Assembly: GCA_012512505.1 (NCBI GenBank)
Contig: JAAZEB010000228.1
Coordinates: 1 to 45,829 of the forward strand
Source: Armatimonadota bacterium
GTDB lineage: Bacteria; Armatimonadota; JAAZEB01
Direction of reading: 5' to 3'
Length of the DNA stretch: 45,829 nucleotides
Each line of letters opens with the position of its first letter. The first letter of the stretch is position 1. The notes below the pieces were generated by a model. The model saw only the letters and a program-made list of their open reading frames with translations, ran no database searches and was not told the origin of the DNA. Positions 25,997 through 33,761 of the stretch are shown one piece after another. A program made the position numbers and the translations under genes.

Positions 25997-27049
25997 TCAG
26001 TTGAGGAAGAGGGTGGTGCAGGCGCGGTTGCCCCACCGCCAGCGGCACAGGCCGCGAATCAGCGCCAGGGAGAGGAGGTGCGCCGAGCGGCTTCGCCACA
26101 GCCGCGCGATCCGGGCATGGTGCCAGCGGCGGCGCAGCCAGGCGGCGAGCGCCTCCCGCCGCCGCCCCGGTTCCAGGAGGCTTTGGGCTACCTCCTCCCC
26201 GGAGACCAGCGCGGCGTAGATCCCCTCCCCCGTCAGCGGCGACGCCAGTCCCGCCGCGTCGCCTATCAGGTGAACCGCGCCAAAGTCGAGACCCCGATAC
26301 GCCACCTCAATCGGGAAGCCCTCCGGGCGTGCGCCCTCTAGCCGCAGCCCCGCCTTGCGCAGGCGGCGAGCCAGATAGGCGCGGATGGCCGCCGGCGGGA
26401 TCAAGGCGCGGTCGCCCCCGCAGCCGAAGCAGGTGTAGCCGGCGTGGGGGAAAGCCCAGAAGTAGCCGTTGCCCAGCGCCGCCGGGTCGGAATGCACCGA
26501 GAGCGCGCCGGCATCCACCCCCGCCAGGTTATACTCCACGGCAAACAGGCGCCGGGGGCAGGGAAGCCCGAGCGCCACACGCACCACGGAGAGGGAGCCA
26601 TCGGCGCCCAGGAGGTGCTCGTAGCTGATCTGCTCACGGCCGTTGATGGTGAGGCTGCGCCCGGGAAGATCCACCGCGGTCACCCTCGCCCGGGTACGGA
26701 GGACCGCCCCAGCGGCCTGCGCCACCTGCGCTTGCCACTGCCCCAGCGCCGGCCGGGGAATGGTGCGAACCCGCGCCCCCTCCGCGTCGAGCGCGAAGGC
26801 TGGGCCGCCGAAAACGGAAAGGGAGGCCACCGTCTCCCGCCCCAACGTCGCCGGCAGCCCAAACCGCTCCAGAAAGCGGACGCACTTGCGCGACAGCCCC
26901 CCGGCGCACACCTTCGGGCCGATCTCGGCGTTGCGCTCCAGTACCAGCACCTCGCGGCCGGCCTGGGCCAGCGTGGTCGCCGCCTGCAGGCCGGCCGGAC
27001 CGGCGCCCACCACCACAAACGGCACGCTCTCCAACCGTGTGCCCCCCAC
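25997..27049 (-). CDS. Geranylgeranyl-reductase-family FAD-dependent oxidoreductase
   Basis: 350 aa from GTG 27049 (a GTG at 27025 is also possible). The Rossmann motif is VVVGAGPAGLQAATTLAQAG with acidic Glu38, followed by PKVCAGGLS, the signature of the geranylgeranyl reductase/digeranylgeranyl-lipid reductase family. The second FAD motif is HLIGDAAGLASPLTGEGIYAAL. The family reduces double bonds of prenyl chains in chlorophyll, quinone or lipid synthesis, but many bacterial members have unknown substrates. No photosynthesis or quinone genes are nearby. GGGGGTATACCCCC (27050-27063), a palindrome, lies between the GGAGG ribosome site and the GTG. Confidence 0.82.
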   Translation of the reverse strand: MGGTRLESVPFVVVGAGPAGLQAATTLAQAGREVLVLERNAEIGPKVCAGGLSRKCVRFLERFGLPATLGRETVASLSVFGGPAFALDAEGARVRTIPRPALGQWQAQVAQAAGAVLRTRARVTAVDLPGRSLTINGREQISYEHLLGADGSLSVVRVALGLPCPRRLFAVEYNLAGVDAGALSVHSDPAALGNGYFWAFPHAGYTCFGCGGDRALIPPAAIRAYLARRLRKAGLRLEGARPEGFPIEVAYRGLDFGAVHLIGDAAGLASPLTGEGIYAALVSGEEVAQSLLEPGRRREALAAWLRRRWHHARIARLWRSRSAHLLSLALIRGLCRWRWGNRACTTLFLN

Positions 27050-27252
27050 GGGGGTATACCCCCTCCTGGCAATCAGCAAACGCCCGGCGGAGGGCAGGCA
27101 GACCCGGCGGCGTCTGGCCCCGGGGCGGGAGGGCAAGCCGGCGTAGCAGGAGCCGCCGGGGAAAGGGAGGAAAGAAGAGGCAACCCTGCCTGGCGGGCGG
27201 GCGGCCTCCATGGGGAGGCTGTAGGGGCGCCGCGCCGGAACGAGGAGTGGAG

Positions 27253-27705
27253 ATGCGCAGAGCAACGGATAGGCTGGTCGAGGATTTGCGTACGGGAAAC
27301 CGGTGGGTGCGGGCCGCGGCCGTGCGCGAACTGGGTCAGACCCGGGATGTGCAGGCGGTGACGCCGCTGCTCCACACCCTGCGCGCGCCCAGCAAAGAAG
27401 CGCGCGCTGCCGCCGCGGAGGCGCTCGGCCAGATTGCCGACCCCCGCGCCGTGCCGCCGTTGGTGGAGGCGCTGGGCGACCGGCACGCGGAGGTGCGGCG
27501 CGCGGCGGCGCTGGCGCTGGGGCAGATGGGGGCCATCGCCGCCGAGGCCGTCGCGCCGCTGCGCGAGCGGGCCAGCAGTGAGACCAACGCGCAGGTGAAA
27601 GCGGCGTGCGAGCAGGCGGCGCAACAGATCGCCGACGCCACCCGCGCGGCAGCCGCCGAAGGCGAGTCCGATGCCGCAACGCCGCCGGAGGCCGCGGCGG
27701 AGTGA
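27253..27705 (+). CDS. HEAT-repeat protein
   Basis: 150 aa from ATG 27253 with AGGAG 6 nt upstream. There are about three HEAT/PBS-lyase-like repeats: VRAAAVRELGQTRDVQAVTPLL, then EARAAAAEALGQIADPRAVPPL (the same pattern with A...ALG.I.D..AV..L), then VRRAAALALGQMGAIAAEAV. The C-terminus is a low-complexity Ala/Glu tail (ATRAAAAEGESDAATPPEAA). No enzyme motif. Such proteins are scaffolds or partners for other proteins; no partner is evident. It is divergent from the ggr-like gene with a 203-nt gap and ends 13 nt from the moeZ stop. Confidence 0.8.
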   Translation: MRRATDRLVEDLRTGNRWVRAAAVRELGQTRDVQAVTPLLHTLRAPSKEARAAAAEALGQIADPRAVPPLVEALGDRHAEVRRAAALALGQMGAIAAEAVAPLRERASSETNAQVKAACEQAAQQIADATRAAAAEGESDAATPPEAAAE

Positions 27706-27718
27706 GGGTCTGCCGTCC

Positions 27719-28936
27719 TCAGTAGGTGGGCATCTCCGGATCCACCTCTTGGGCCCAGGCGAGGATGCCGCCCTTCAGGTTCCTCAGGCGGTTGAAGCCG
27801 AGGTCGCGCAGGAAGCGCAGCGCCTGCAGGCTGCGCTTCCCCGAGTGGCAGTAGAGAACGATCTCGTCGGCGGTATCGAGTTCGCGCACGCGCTGGGGAA
27901 GCTGACCCAGCGGGATCAGGCGGGCGCCCTCCAGGTGGCAGATCTCCCACTCGCCCGGCTCGCGCACATCCAGCAGCACCAGCCGGTCACCCGCATCCAG
28001 CCGCGCCTTCAGCGCCGGCGCTTCGAGGTCCCACTCGCCCTCGTCGGGATCCGGCGCGTGGTCGCGGAGGCCGCAGAACCCCTCGTAGTCGATCAGCGAG
28101 TGGATGGTGGGCTTGTCGCCGCACAGCGGGCAGTTCGGGTTGCGGGGCAGGCGCAGCTCGCGGAACTGCAGCGCCAGGGCATTGAAGAGGAGCAGCCGCC
28201 CGATCAGCGGCTGGCCGACCCCCAGGATCAGTTTGAGGCACTCCGTGGCCTGCAGGCAGCCGATCACGCCGGGCAGGATCCCAAGCACGCCTCCCTCGGC
28301 GCAGGAGGGTACCATCCCCGGCGGCGGCGGCTCCGGGAAGAGGCAGCGGTAGCAGGGGCCGCCGGCACGGGGGTAGAAGACCGAGGCCTGCCCATCAAAG
28401 CGGAAGATGCTCCCGTAGACGTTCGGCTTGCCCGCCAGCGCGCAGGCATCGTTGCTCAGGTAGCGCGTGGGAAAGTTGTCGGTGCAGTCCACCACCACGT
28501 CGTGCTCTCGCACCAGATCTAGGGCGATCTCCGACGTGAAGCGTTCGGCCACCGTCTCCACGCGCACGTGCGGGTTCATCGCCGTCAGGCGCTCCTTGGC
28601 CGCTTCGTGCTTTGGGCGCCCCACGTCCATGGCGCTAAAGAGGATCTGGCGCTGGAGGTTGGTGGCATCGACCGCGTCGAAGTCCACCAGCGTGAGGTGA
28701 CCGATGCCGGCGGCGGCCAGGTACAGGCTCACCGGCGCGCCCAGGCCTCCGGCGCCGATGCAAAGGACGCGGGCAGCCTTCAGCTTCTTCTGGCCCTCCA
28801 GGCCCACCTCCGGCAGGATCAGGTGGCGGGCGTAGCGCCGCACCTCCGCCGGGCCCAGACGCACTCCCGCCGGAAACGCCCCTTCGTGGTTCTCCTCGGC
28901 CCCCACAGGGCCCCGTAGCTCCTGCCGGTTGCTCAT
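27719..28936 (-). CDS. moeZ: MoeZ-like sulfur-carrier adenylyltransferase with rhodanese domain
   Basis: 405 aa. The N-terminal ThiF/MoeB E1-like domain has ATP-loop GAGGLG (61-66), DFDAVDATNLQRQ, zinc cysteines 195/198 (CYRC) and 269/272 (CPLC), and Cys212 at the crossover loop. The C-terminal rhodanese domain has active Cys363 (LYCHSGKR). Such enzymes adenylate the C-terminus of a small ubiquitin-like carrier (CysO, ThiS or MoaD) and convert it to a thiocarboxylate. ATG 28936 is used because AAGGG lies just upstream; an ATG at 28960 would overlap cysM. It lies 10 nt after cysM, matching the CysO-dependent cysteine pathway of actinobacteria. Confidence 0.88.
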   Translation of the reverse strand: MSNRQELRGPVGAEENHEGAFPAGVRLGPAEVRRYARHLILPEVGLEGQKKLKAARVLCIGAGGLGAPVSLYLAAAGIGHLTLVDFDAVDATNLQRQILFSAMDVGRPKHEAAKERLTAMNPHVRVETVAERFTSEIALDLVREHDVVVDCTDNFPTRYLSNDACALAGKPNVYGSIFRFDGQASVFYPRAGGPCYRCLFPEPPPPGMVPSCAEGGVLGILPGVIGCLQATECLKLILGVGQPLIGRLLLFNALALQFRELRLPRNPNCPLCGDKPTIHSLIDYEGFCGLRDHAPDPDEGEWDLEAPALKARLDAGDRLVLLDVREPGEWEICHLEGARLIPLGQLPQRVRELDTADEIVLYCHSGKRSLQALRFLRDLGFNRLRNLKGGILAWAQEVDPEMPTY

Positions 28937-28946
28937 CCCAATCCCT

Positions 28947-29888
28947 TCATGGCTCCGCATGCCGCGCCCGCGTGCAGGGGCGGTCCGTCTCGCACTCGCG
29001 CTCCCAGAACGGCTGGCTGAGGTAGCGGTCGCCAGCGTCGGGGAAAACGGTGACGATCACGCCGCGGGCGCCCGCTTCCACCAGCTTCAGCACGCCGGCC
29101 ACGTTCGCGCCAGCGGAGAGGCCGACCAGCAGACCCTCTTCGCGCGCCAGCCGCCGCACCATCGCCTGGGCCTCCGCGGCGGTGACGACTACCTGCTCAT
29201 CGGCCACTGTCGGGTCGTAGATGCGCGGCCGGATCGCCGTCGCCAGGTGCTTGAGGCCCTCGATGCCATGCGCCGGCCGATCCGGCTGGAGGGCCACCAC
29301 GCGCACGCGCGGGTTGTACTGCTTCAGACGGCGGCCGGTGCCGACCAGAGTGCCGCTGGTGCCCAGCCCGGCGATGAAGTGCGTCACCCGCCCCTGCGTT
29401 TGTTCCCAGATCTCGGGGGCGGTGCCGCAGTAGTGCGCCTGCCAGTTGGCGTCGTTGCTGTATTGGTCGGGGTAGAAGTAGCGCTCAGGGGTGGCGGCAT
29501 AGCGGCGGCGCGCCTCCAGGATGGAGCCATCCGTGTTGCGCTCGGGGTCGGTGAGGATCAGCTCTGCCCCGTAGGCGCAGAGGATGCGCTTGCGCTCCTG
29601 GCCGGCGTTGGCCGGCATGCAGAGCTGCACGGCGTAGCCCCGCGCCGCCCCGATCATCGCGAGGGCAATCCCGGTGTTGCCGGAGGTGGCATCGAGGATC
29701 ACTTTGCCCGGCGTCAGCGCGCCCGACTGCTCGGCGGCCAGGACCATGCTGCGCGCCGCCCGGTCCTTGATCGAGCCACCCGGGTTGAAGTACTCCGCCT
29801 TGGCCCACACTTCTACCCCGGCGTAGCCGGCGAAGAGCCGACGCACCGGTACCAGCGGCGTGTTTCCGATCAGATCGAGCAGGTCCAT
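28947..29888 (-). CDS. cysM: Cysteine synthase, CysM type
   Basis: 313 aa PLP enzyme. GSIKDRA holds the PLP Lys41, SGNTGIALAM is the substrate loop, and GLGTSGTLVGTGRRLK the phosphate-binding loop. The segment NWQAHYCGTAPEIW with THFIAGLGTSGTL reads like mycobacterial CysM, which uses O-phosphoserine and a CysO-thiocarboxylate rather than free sulfide. Pairing with the MoeZ-like gene supports that reading. Confirmation would need the carrier protein, which is not adjacent. ATG 29888 is the only sensible start; its ribosome site is weak. The C-terminal CETDRPCTRARHAEP tail is unusual and may come from read-through into the next gene's leader. Confidence 0.88.
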   Translation of the reverse strand: MDLLDLIGNTPLVPVRRLFAGYAGVEVWAKAEYFNPGGSIKDRAARSMVLAAEQSGALTPGKVILDATSGNTGIALAMIGAARGYAVQLCMPANAGQERKRILCAYGAELILTDPERNTDGSILEARRRYAATPERYFYPDQYSNDANWQAHYCGTAPEIWEQTQGRVTHFIAGLGTSGTLVGTGRRLKQYNPRVRVVALQPDRPAHGIEGLKHLATAIRPRIYDPTVADEQVVVTAAEAQAMVRRLAREEGLLVGLSAGANVAGVLKLVEAGARGVIVTVFPDAGDRYLSQPFWERECETDRPCTRARHAEP

Positions 29889-29959
29889 AGGCACTCTGAA
29901 AAGGAGAGCAGTTCCCCGGCGGGCAGCACGCCTGTCCGCCCCTGGTTTCGTTACCGCAT

Positions 29960-29965
29960 AGTATA
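29960..29965 (-). promoter_or_regulatory. -10 element for cysM-moeZ
   Basis: TATACT on the minus strand about 72 nt before the cysM ATG, matching the -10 consensus at 5 of 6 bases. The -35 region at 17 bp spacing (TGCTTT) is poor. Confidence 0.45.
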
Positions 29966-30043
29966 CCATACCCCGGCGCAGAAAGCATCCGGGTGAGCCC
30001 GGTTGTTTGCAGGCAAATCGTGGCCCAGCGCCGGGGGGGCGAC

Positions 30044-30072
30044 TCGCCACGATGCCGGCAATCGTGTATAAT
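30044..30072 (+). promoter_or_regulatory. Sigma70-type promoter of mntP
   Basis: TATAAT at 30067-30072 with TCGCCA at 30044-30049 (17-bp spacer). The predicted leader of about 43 nt is too short for a yybP-ykoY manganese riboswitch, which often precedes mntP. Confidence 0.65.
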
Positions 30073-30121
30073 CAGGACGGCTGCTTGCCAGGAACCGGTT
30101 GGAAGGTGGTTCAAGAGTCGC

Positions 30122-30685
30122 GTGGACTTTGCCTCGTTGATCCTGATTGCCTTGGGTCTCGCCATGGATGCCTCGGCAGTGGCGCTGAGCGTTGGTTTTG
30201 CCTTCAAACGCCTCACCTTCCGGCCGGTGTTTCGGCTCTCCTTCCACTTTGGGCTGTTCCAGGCGCTGATGCCGATGCTCGGTTGGGCGGCGGGCACCAC
30301 CATCAGCCGCCAGATTGAGGCGTTCGACCATTGGGTGGCTTTCGCGCTGCTCGCCTACGTGGGGGTCAACATGATCCGGGCCGGGCTGGGCGGCGGGGAA
30401 GCGGAGCGCTTCGCGAAGGACCCCACCCGGGGCAGCCGCCTGGTGATGCTCTCCGTCGCCACCAGCATCGATGCCCTGGCGGTCGGGCTGTCGCTGGCGA
30501 TGCTGCGGGTGCAGATCTGGTATCCCAGCCTGGTGATCGGCCTGGTGGCGGCGCTGTGCACGCTGGCGGGGATGCTGCTCGGCCACCGCTGCGGCGCGGC
30601 GCTGGGCCGGCGCATGGAGTTGGTTGGCGGCGCCCTGCTGATCCTCATCGGCACCCGCATCGTCTACACCCACCTGGTCGCCTAG
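30122..30685 (+). CDS. mntP: Manganese efflux pump MntP
   Basis: 187 aa from GTG 30122, the family's normal length. Two inverted half-repeats carry the conserved acidic residues: ALGLAMDASAVALSVGF near the N-terminus and SVATSIDALAVGLSLAM in the middle. About six membrane helices. It exports Mn(II) and protects against manganese stress. The frame extends upstream to 29993, but that part lies across the promoter. The ribosome site before the GTG is weak. It is divergent from cysM with a 233-nt gap that carries both promoters. Confidence 0.9.
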   Translation: MDFASLILIALGLAMDASAVALSVGFAFKRLTFRPVFRLSFHFGLFQALMPMLGWAAGTTISRQIEAFDHWVAFALLAYVGVNMIRAGLGGGEAERFAKDPTRGSRLVMLSVATSIDALAVGLSLAMLRVQIWYPSLVIGLVAALCTLAGMLLGHRCGAALGRRMELVGGALLILIGTRIVYTHLVA

Positions 30686-30694
30686 CAGCAAGGC

Positions 30695-30720
30695 CCGAAG
30701 CCGCCAGTCGAGCGCTTCGG
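30695..30720 (+). terminator. Possible mntP terminator
   Basis: CCGAAGC (30695-30701) pairs with GCTTCGG (30714-30720) around a 12-nt loop, 10 nt after the mntP stop. No U-run follows. Confidence 0.35.
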
Positions 30721-30774
30721 TCGGGCAGGCGTTGCCGGCCGGCCGGCGAACTAATGCGGGTCAGGAGGGAAACC

Positions 30775-31743
30775 ATGCCATCCATCCGCTTAGGGCTGAT
30801 CGGCTGTGGCGGCCTCGGGCGCGTCCATGCCGACTGCGTCTCCAAGATCCCCGAAGCCGCGTTCCTCGCCTACGCCGACCTCGTGGAGACGGCGGCCCAG
30901 GCCGCCCTGCGCGATTTCGGCGGCGAGTACGCCACCACCGATGTCGAGAAGGTGCTGTGCGACCCGCGCATCGATGCCGTCTACATTTGCACCCGGCACG
31001 ACTCGCACGCGTCATTGGCAATCGCGGCGGCGAAGGCCGGCAAGCACATCCTGATCGAGAAGCCGCTGGCGCTAACGATGGCGGAGTGCGAAGCGGTGGC
31101 TCGTGCCGTCGAGGCCGCCGGAGTGATGATGATGCCGGCGTTCAAGATGCGCTTCTACCCGCTGGTGCAGAAGGCGCACGAGTTCATCCCCAACCCCCAG
31201 GTGGTGGTGGGCCAGATGATGGACAACCGCTGGGGCGACGACCATTGGGCGCAGGACCCGGTGCAGGGCGGCGCCAACGTGCATAGCCAGGGATGCCACA
31301 CCACCGACATCCTGCGCTACTTTGCCGGCGGCGAGCCTAAGCGCCTCTGGGCTAGCGGCGGCACGATGACGCACCCCGGTCACCCCTGCATCGACCAGTG
31401 CGTGGCGTCGATCCAGTTCAGTAGCGGGCAGGTAGCCGCCTGGATCCAGGGCGACGCCGCCACCAGCCCCTTCGTCAGCAAGTTTTTCTTCGAGCTGTTT
31501 GGCGACGGCAAGAGCGTTCAGCTTTACGACCGCCTGAAAAAGGCGACCTTCTTCGACGGGCAGAACACCTGGATCGAGGAGCGCCCCGAGGAGGAGGGCT
31601 TCCAACTGGAGAACCGCGAGTTTATCAGCGCGCTGCTGGAGGGCCGCCCGCCGATCCTCTCGGCCCACGACGGGATCCAGGCTACGCGCATCGTCCTCGC
31701 CGCTGACAAGGCGATCCGCACAGGAGAGGTGCAAGAGCTGTGA
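30775..31743 (+). CDS. Gfo/Idh/MocA-family oxidoreductase 1
   Basis: 322 aa from ATG 30775 with AGGAGG 6 nt upstream. The NAD(P)-binding start is SIRLGLIGCGGLGRVHADC; AVYICTRHDSHASLAIAAAKAGKHILIEKPLAL has the conserved EKP Lys. The C-terminal beta domain contains QGGANVHSQGCHTTDILRYFAG, including the family's substrate-site His. These enzymes oxidise or reduce sugars, inositols and related cyclitols; the substrate cannot be read from sequence. The following gene starts inside its stop (GTGA), so the two are made together and may form one pathway or complex. Confidence 0.88.
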   Translation: MPSIRLGLIGCGGLGRVHADCVSKIPEAAFLAYADLVETAAQAALRDFGGEYATTDVEKVLCDPRIDAVYICTRHDSHASLAIAAAKAGKHILIEKPLALTMAECEAVARAVEAAGVMMMPAFKMRFYPLVQKAHEFIPNPQVVVGQMMDNRWGDDHWAQDPVQGGANVHSQGCHTTDILRYFAGGEPKRLWASGGTMTHPGHPCIDQCVASIQFSSGQVAAWIQGDAATSPFVSKFFFELFGDGKSVQLYDRLKKATFFDGQNTWIEERPEEEGFQLENREFISALLEGRPPILSAHDGIQATRIVLAADKAIRTGEVQEL

Positions 31744-32663
31744 AGATCGGAATCGTAGATCTCGACACGTCACACCCGGGGAGTTGGATCCCCGTGGAGC
31801 GCGAGCTTGGGCATGAGATCGTTGGCCTGTGGGACGGCGGCGCCGTGCACCCGGCCGGCTATGCCGAGAAGTTCGCCGCCGACCACAACATCCCCAAGGT
31901 CTACGCCTCCCTCGCCGAAATGGTGCCCGAGGTAGACTGCGCCATCATCCACGGCTGCGATTGGGATACGCACGTCGACAAGGCGCGCCCCTTCGTGGAA
32001 GCGGGCAAGGCAGTGCTCCTCGACAAGCCGATGGCCGGATCCGTCCGCGACATCCGGCAGATCTGCGCCTGGGCGAAGCAGGGCGCGCGCATCAGCGGCG
32101 GCTCCTCGCTGCGCTTCTGCTACGAGACACAGGAGTTCCTGGCGAAGCCGGTGGAGGAGCGCGGCACCCCACACACCGTCCTCTGCGGCTGCGCGGTGGA
32201 TGAGTTCAACTACGGCATCCATGCCTACTCGATGCTGGCAGGCATCCTAGGTAGTGGCGCCTGCTGCGTGCGCCACCTCGGCCAGCACGGGCAGCACCGC
32301 GTTCAGGTGAACTGGCCAGACGGGCGCCTCGGGTTCCTCGTGGTGGGCCAGGCGGCCGGCTGGGTGCCGTTCTACGCCACTGTCGTCACCAACAAGGGCT
32401 GCACCCAGTACGTGGCCGACTCCGCCAAGCTCTACCGCGCGCTCCTGGAAGCCACCCTCCCCTACCTGGCCGGCGAGATGGATACCCCGCCGGTGCCGAT
32501 GGAGGAGCTGGTCGAGCCGGAGCTGATCGCGCTGGCGGCACGCCAGTCGTGGCTGAACGGCGACCGCGAGGTGCAGCTCAGTGACCTGACCGCGGACGAT
32601 CCCGGCTACGACGGCAAAGCGTTCGCGGAGAGCTACCGCAAAGCCCGCTACCCGGAAGGGTAA
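31740..32663 (+). CDS. Gfo/Idh/MocA-family oxidoreductase 2, divergent
   Basis: 307 aa from GTG 31740, 4-bp overlap with gene 1. The start KIGIVDLDTSHPGSWIPVER departs from the usual GxGxxG: a DLDTSHPGS segment replaces the glycine-rich loop, so cofactor binding may differ. DKPMAGSVRDI keeps the KP motif. A C-terminal region with DEFNYGIHAYSMLAGIL fits the substrate domain. Together with gene 1 it suggests sugar or cyclitol metabolism, possibly with one partner acting as a noncanonical or regulatory subunit. Substrate unknown. Confidence 0.78.
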   Translation: MKIGIVDLDTSHPGSWIPVERELGHEIVGLWDGGAVHPAGYAEKFAADHNIPKVYASLAEMVPEVDCAIIHGCDWDTHVDKARPFVEAGKAVLLDKPMAGSVRDIRQICAWAKQGARISGGSSLRFCYETQEFLAKPVEERGTPHTVLCGCAVDEFNYGIHAYSMLAGILGSGACCVRHLGQHGQHRVQVNWPDGRLGFLVVGQAAGWVPFYATVVTNKGCTQYVADSAKLYRALLEATLPYLAGEMDTPPVPMEELVEPELIALAARQSWLNGDREVQLSDLTADDPGYDGKAFAESYRKARYPEG

Positions 32664-32678
32664 CGGGTGGGGTGGTAG

Positions 32679-32691
32679 ACCCCTGCGGGGT
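32679..32691 (+). terminator. Short hairpin after the oxidoreductase pair
   Basis: ACCCC (32679-32683), loop TGC, GGGGT (32687-32691), 15 nt past the stop. It is small and has no U-run, so termination is only possible. Confidence 0.25.
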
Positions 32692-32701
32692 GGCCGGCAA
32701 G

Positions 32702-32818
32702 AGGTGGCGGTCGGGCAATCAGCACAGCCCAGGGTTCCGAGCCCTGGATACCCGTAGGCGCCCCCTTCTTCAACTCTGAATAGGGTTGAAGAAAGCGGCA
32801 ACTCGAACGCCGCCACCT
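32702..32818 (+). other. Multibranched structured element upstream of the isochorismatase-like gene
   Basis: A closing stem AGGTGGCGG/CCGCCACCT (32702-32710 with 32810-32818) encloses two hairpins: CCAGGG/CCCTGG with a 7-nt loop (32729-32747) and an 11-bp stem with one G-T pair and 6-nt loop (32766-32776 with 32783-32793). It ends 25 nt before the start codon. It fits a three-way RNA or a composite palindromic repeat; I recognise no Rfam class. Confidence 0.5.
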
Positions 32819-32843
32819 GCTCAAACGGTGAAAGGAGCTGGCG

Positions 32844-33650
32844 GTGGCTGAGACGGCGCCGCGGCGAATCGTGGACGTCCCCTGTCGCTACTACCGCGTC
32901 TACACCGATCCGGGGGTGCCGTGCGAAGAGCACCGCTTCCACTTCGTGGAGCGCACCCTGCCGGTGCCGGCCGACGAGGCGGCCCTGGTGTTGGTGGACG
33001 TGTGGAGCGTCCACTACATCGACACCTGGCTGCAGCGCGCCGCGGCGATCACCCGCGAGCGGATCGTGCCCTTGCTGCGGGCGGCACGCCAGGCCGGGAT
33101 CACCGTGATCCACGCGCCGTCGCCCTACATCACCGAGCGGCGAGGCTACCAAACCGCGAAGCCGGAACTGGCCACGCCCGCGGCCGGCCCCGGAGGTGAC
33201 TGGCCGCCGCCGGAGTTCCGCGGCATCTACCGCGGGGGCCCGTACGCCCCGTTCGGGCGCAACCCGGAGGCGATCTTGCCGGGCGTCTACGCGCGCTACG
33301 AGCGGGAGATGGACATCGCCGCGCCGGCTCGGCCGGAACCGGGCGACCTGGTGATCACCAGCGGGCCGGAGCTGCATGCCGTGCTTAAGGAGCGGCGCAT
33401 CCTGCACCTCTTCTACTGCGGCTTCGCCACCAACTGGTGCCTCATCGGCCGCGACTACGGCATCATGGCGATGAACGAGCGCGGCTACAACATCATCCTG
33501 GTGCGCGATGCCACCACCGGCATCGAGTGCCACGACACCGTGGAGGACCTGTGGGCGACGCGGATGACCATCCGGGAGATTGAGACCAAGTACGGGTGGT
33601 CTACCACCACCGAGGCGTTCGTCGCGGCCTGCGGCGCCGACGGGGGGTGA
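32844..33650 (+). CDS. Isochorismatase-like cysteine hydrolase
   Basis: 268 aa from GTG 32844 with AAAGGAG upstream. Core motifs: ALVLVDVW with the likely catalytic Asp, and LFYCGFATNWCL with nucleophile Cys199. The Lys expected in the middle (VxxKxxxSAF in relatives) is not obvious; the position reads VITSGPELHAVL. Family members hydrolyse amides, N-carbamoyl groups or vinyl ethers. An insertion of about 40 residues (PAAGPGGDWPPPEFRGIYRG region) distinguishes it from small members. It lies on the same strand as the Gfo/Idh pair after 180 nt, so a shared catabolic role is possible. Confidence 0.82.
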   Translation: MAETAPRRIVDVPCRYYRVYTDPGVPCEEHRFHFVERTLPVPADEAALVLVDVWSVHYIDTWLQRAAAITRERIVPLLRAARQAGITVIHAPSPYITERRGYQTAKPELATPAAGPGGDWPPPEFRGIYRGGPYAPFGRNPEAILPGVYARYEREMDIAAPARPEPGDLVITSGPELHAVLKERRILHLFYCGFATNWCLIGRDYGIMAMNERGYNIILVRDATTGIECHDTVEDLWATRMTIREIETKYGWSTTTEAFVAACGADGG

Positions 33651-33674
33651 CCGCTCGCGCCATAGGCAAGAGCG

Positions 33675-33738
33675 CGCGGCCCGGTTGCGGCCCCCATCGC
33701 CCGAACGTGGCGGGCTGGGGGGTCAGAACCGGGCCGCG
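33675..33738. terminator. Long bidirectional hairpin between convergent genes
   Basis: CGCGGCCCGGTT (33675-33686) is perfectly inverted as AACCGGGCCGCG (33727-33738). Inside it, CCCCC/GGGG and GCCCG/CGGGC tracts extend the stem. It separates the isochorismatase-like and SLBB genes, which converge. No U-tract. Confidence 0.65.
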
Positions 33739-33761
33739 TTGGCGAGCCCCGGCCCCCAAGA

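Noticed and set aside
30000-30121. yybP-ykoY manganese riboswitch before mntP
   Set aside because: The promoter leaves only about 43 nt of leader and none of the conserved internal-loop sequences are present.
32729-32747. tRNA-like arm with a 7-nt loop TTCCGAG (apparent CCG anticodon)
   Set aside because: No acceptor stem, D-arm or T-arm can be built around it; the neighbouring long hairpin is incompatible with a tRNA.
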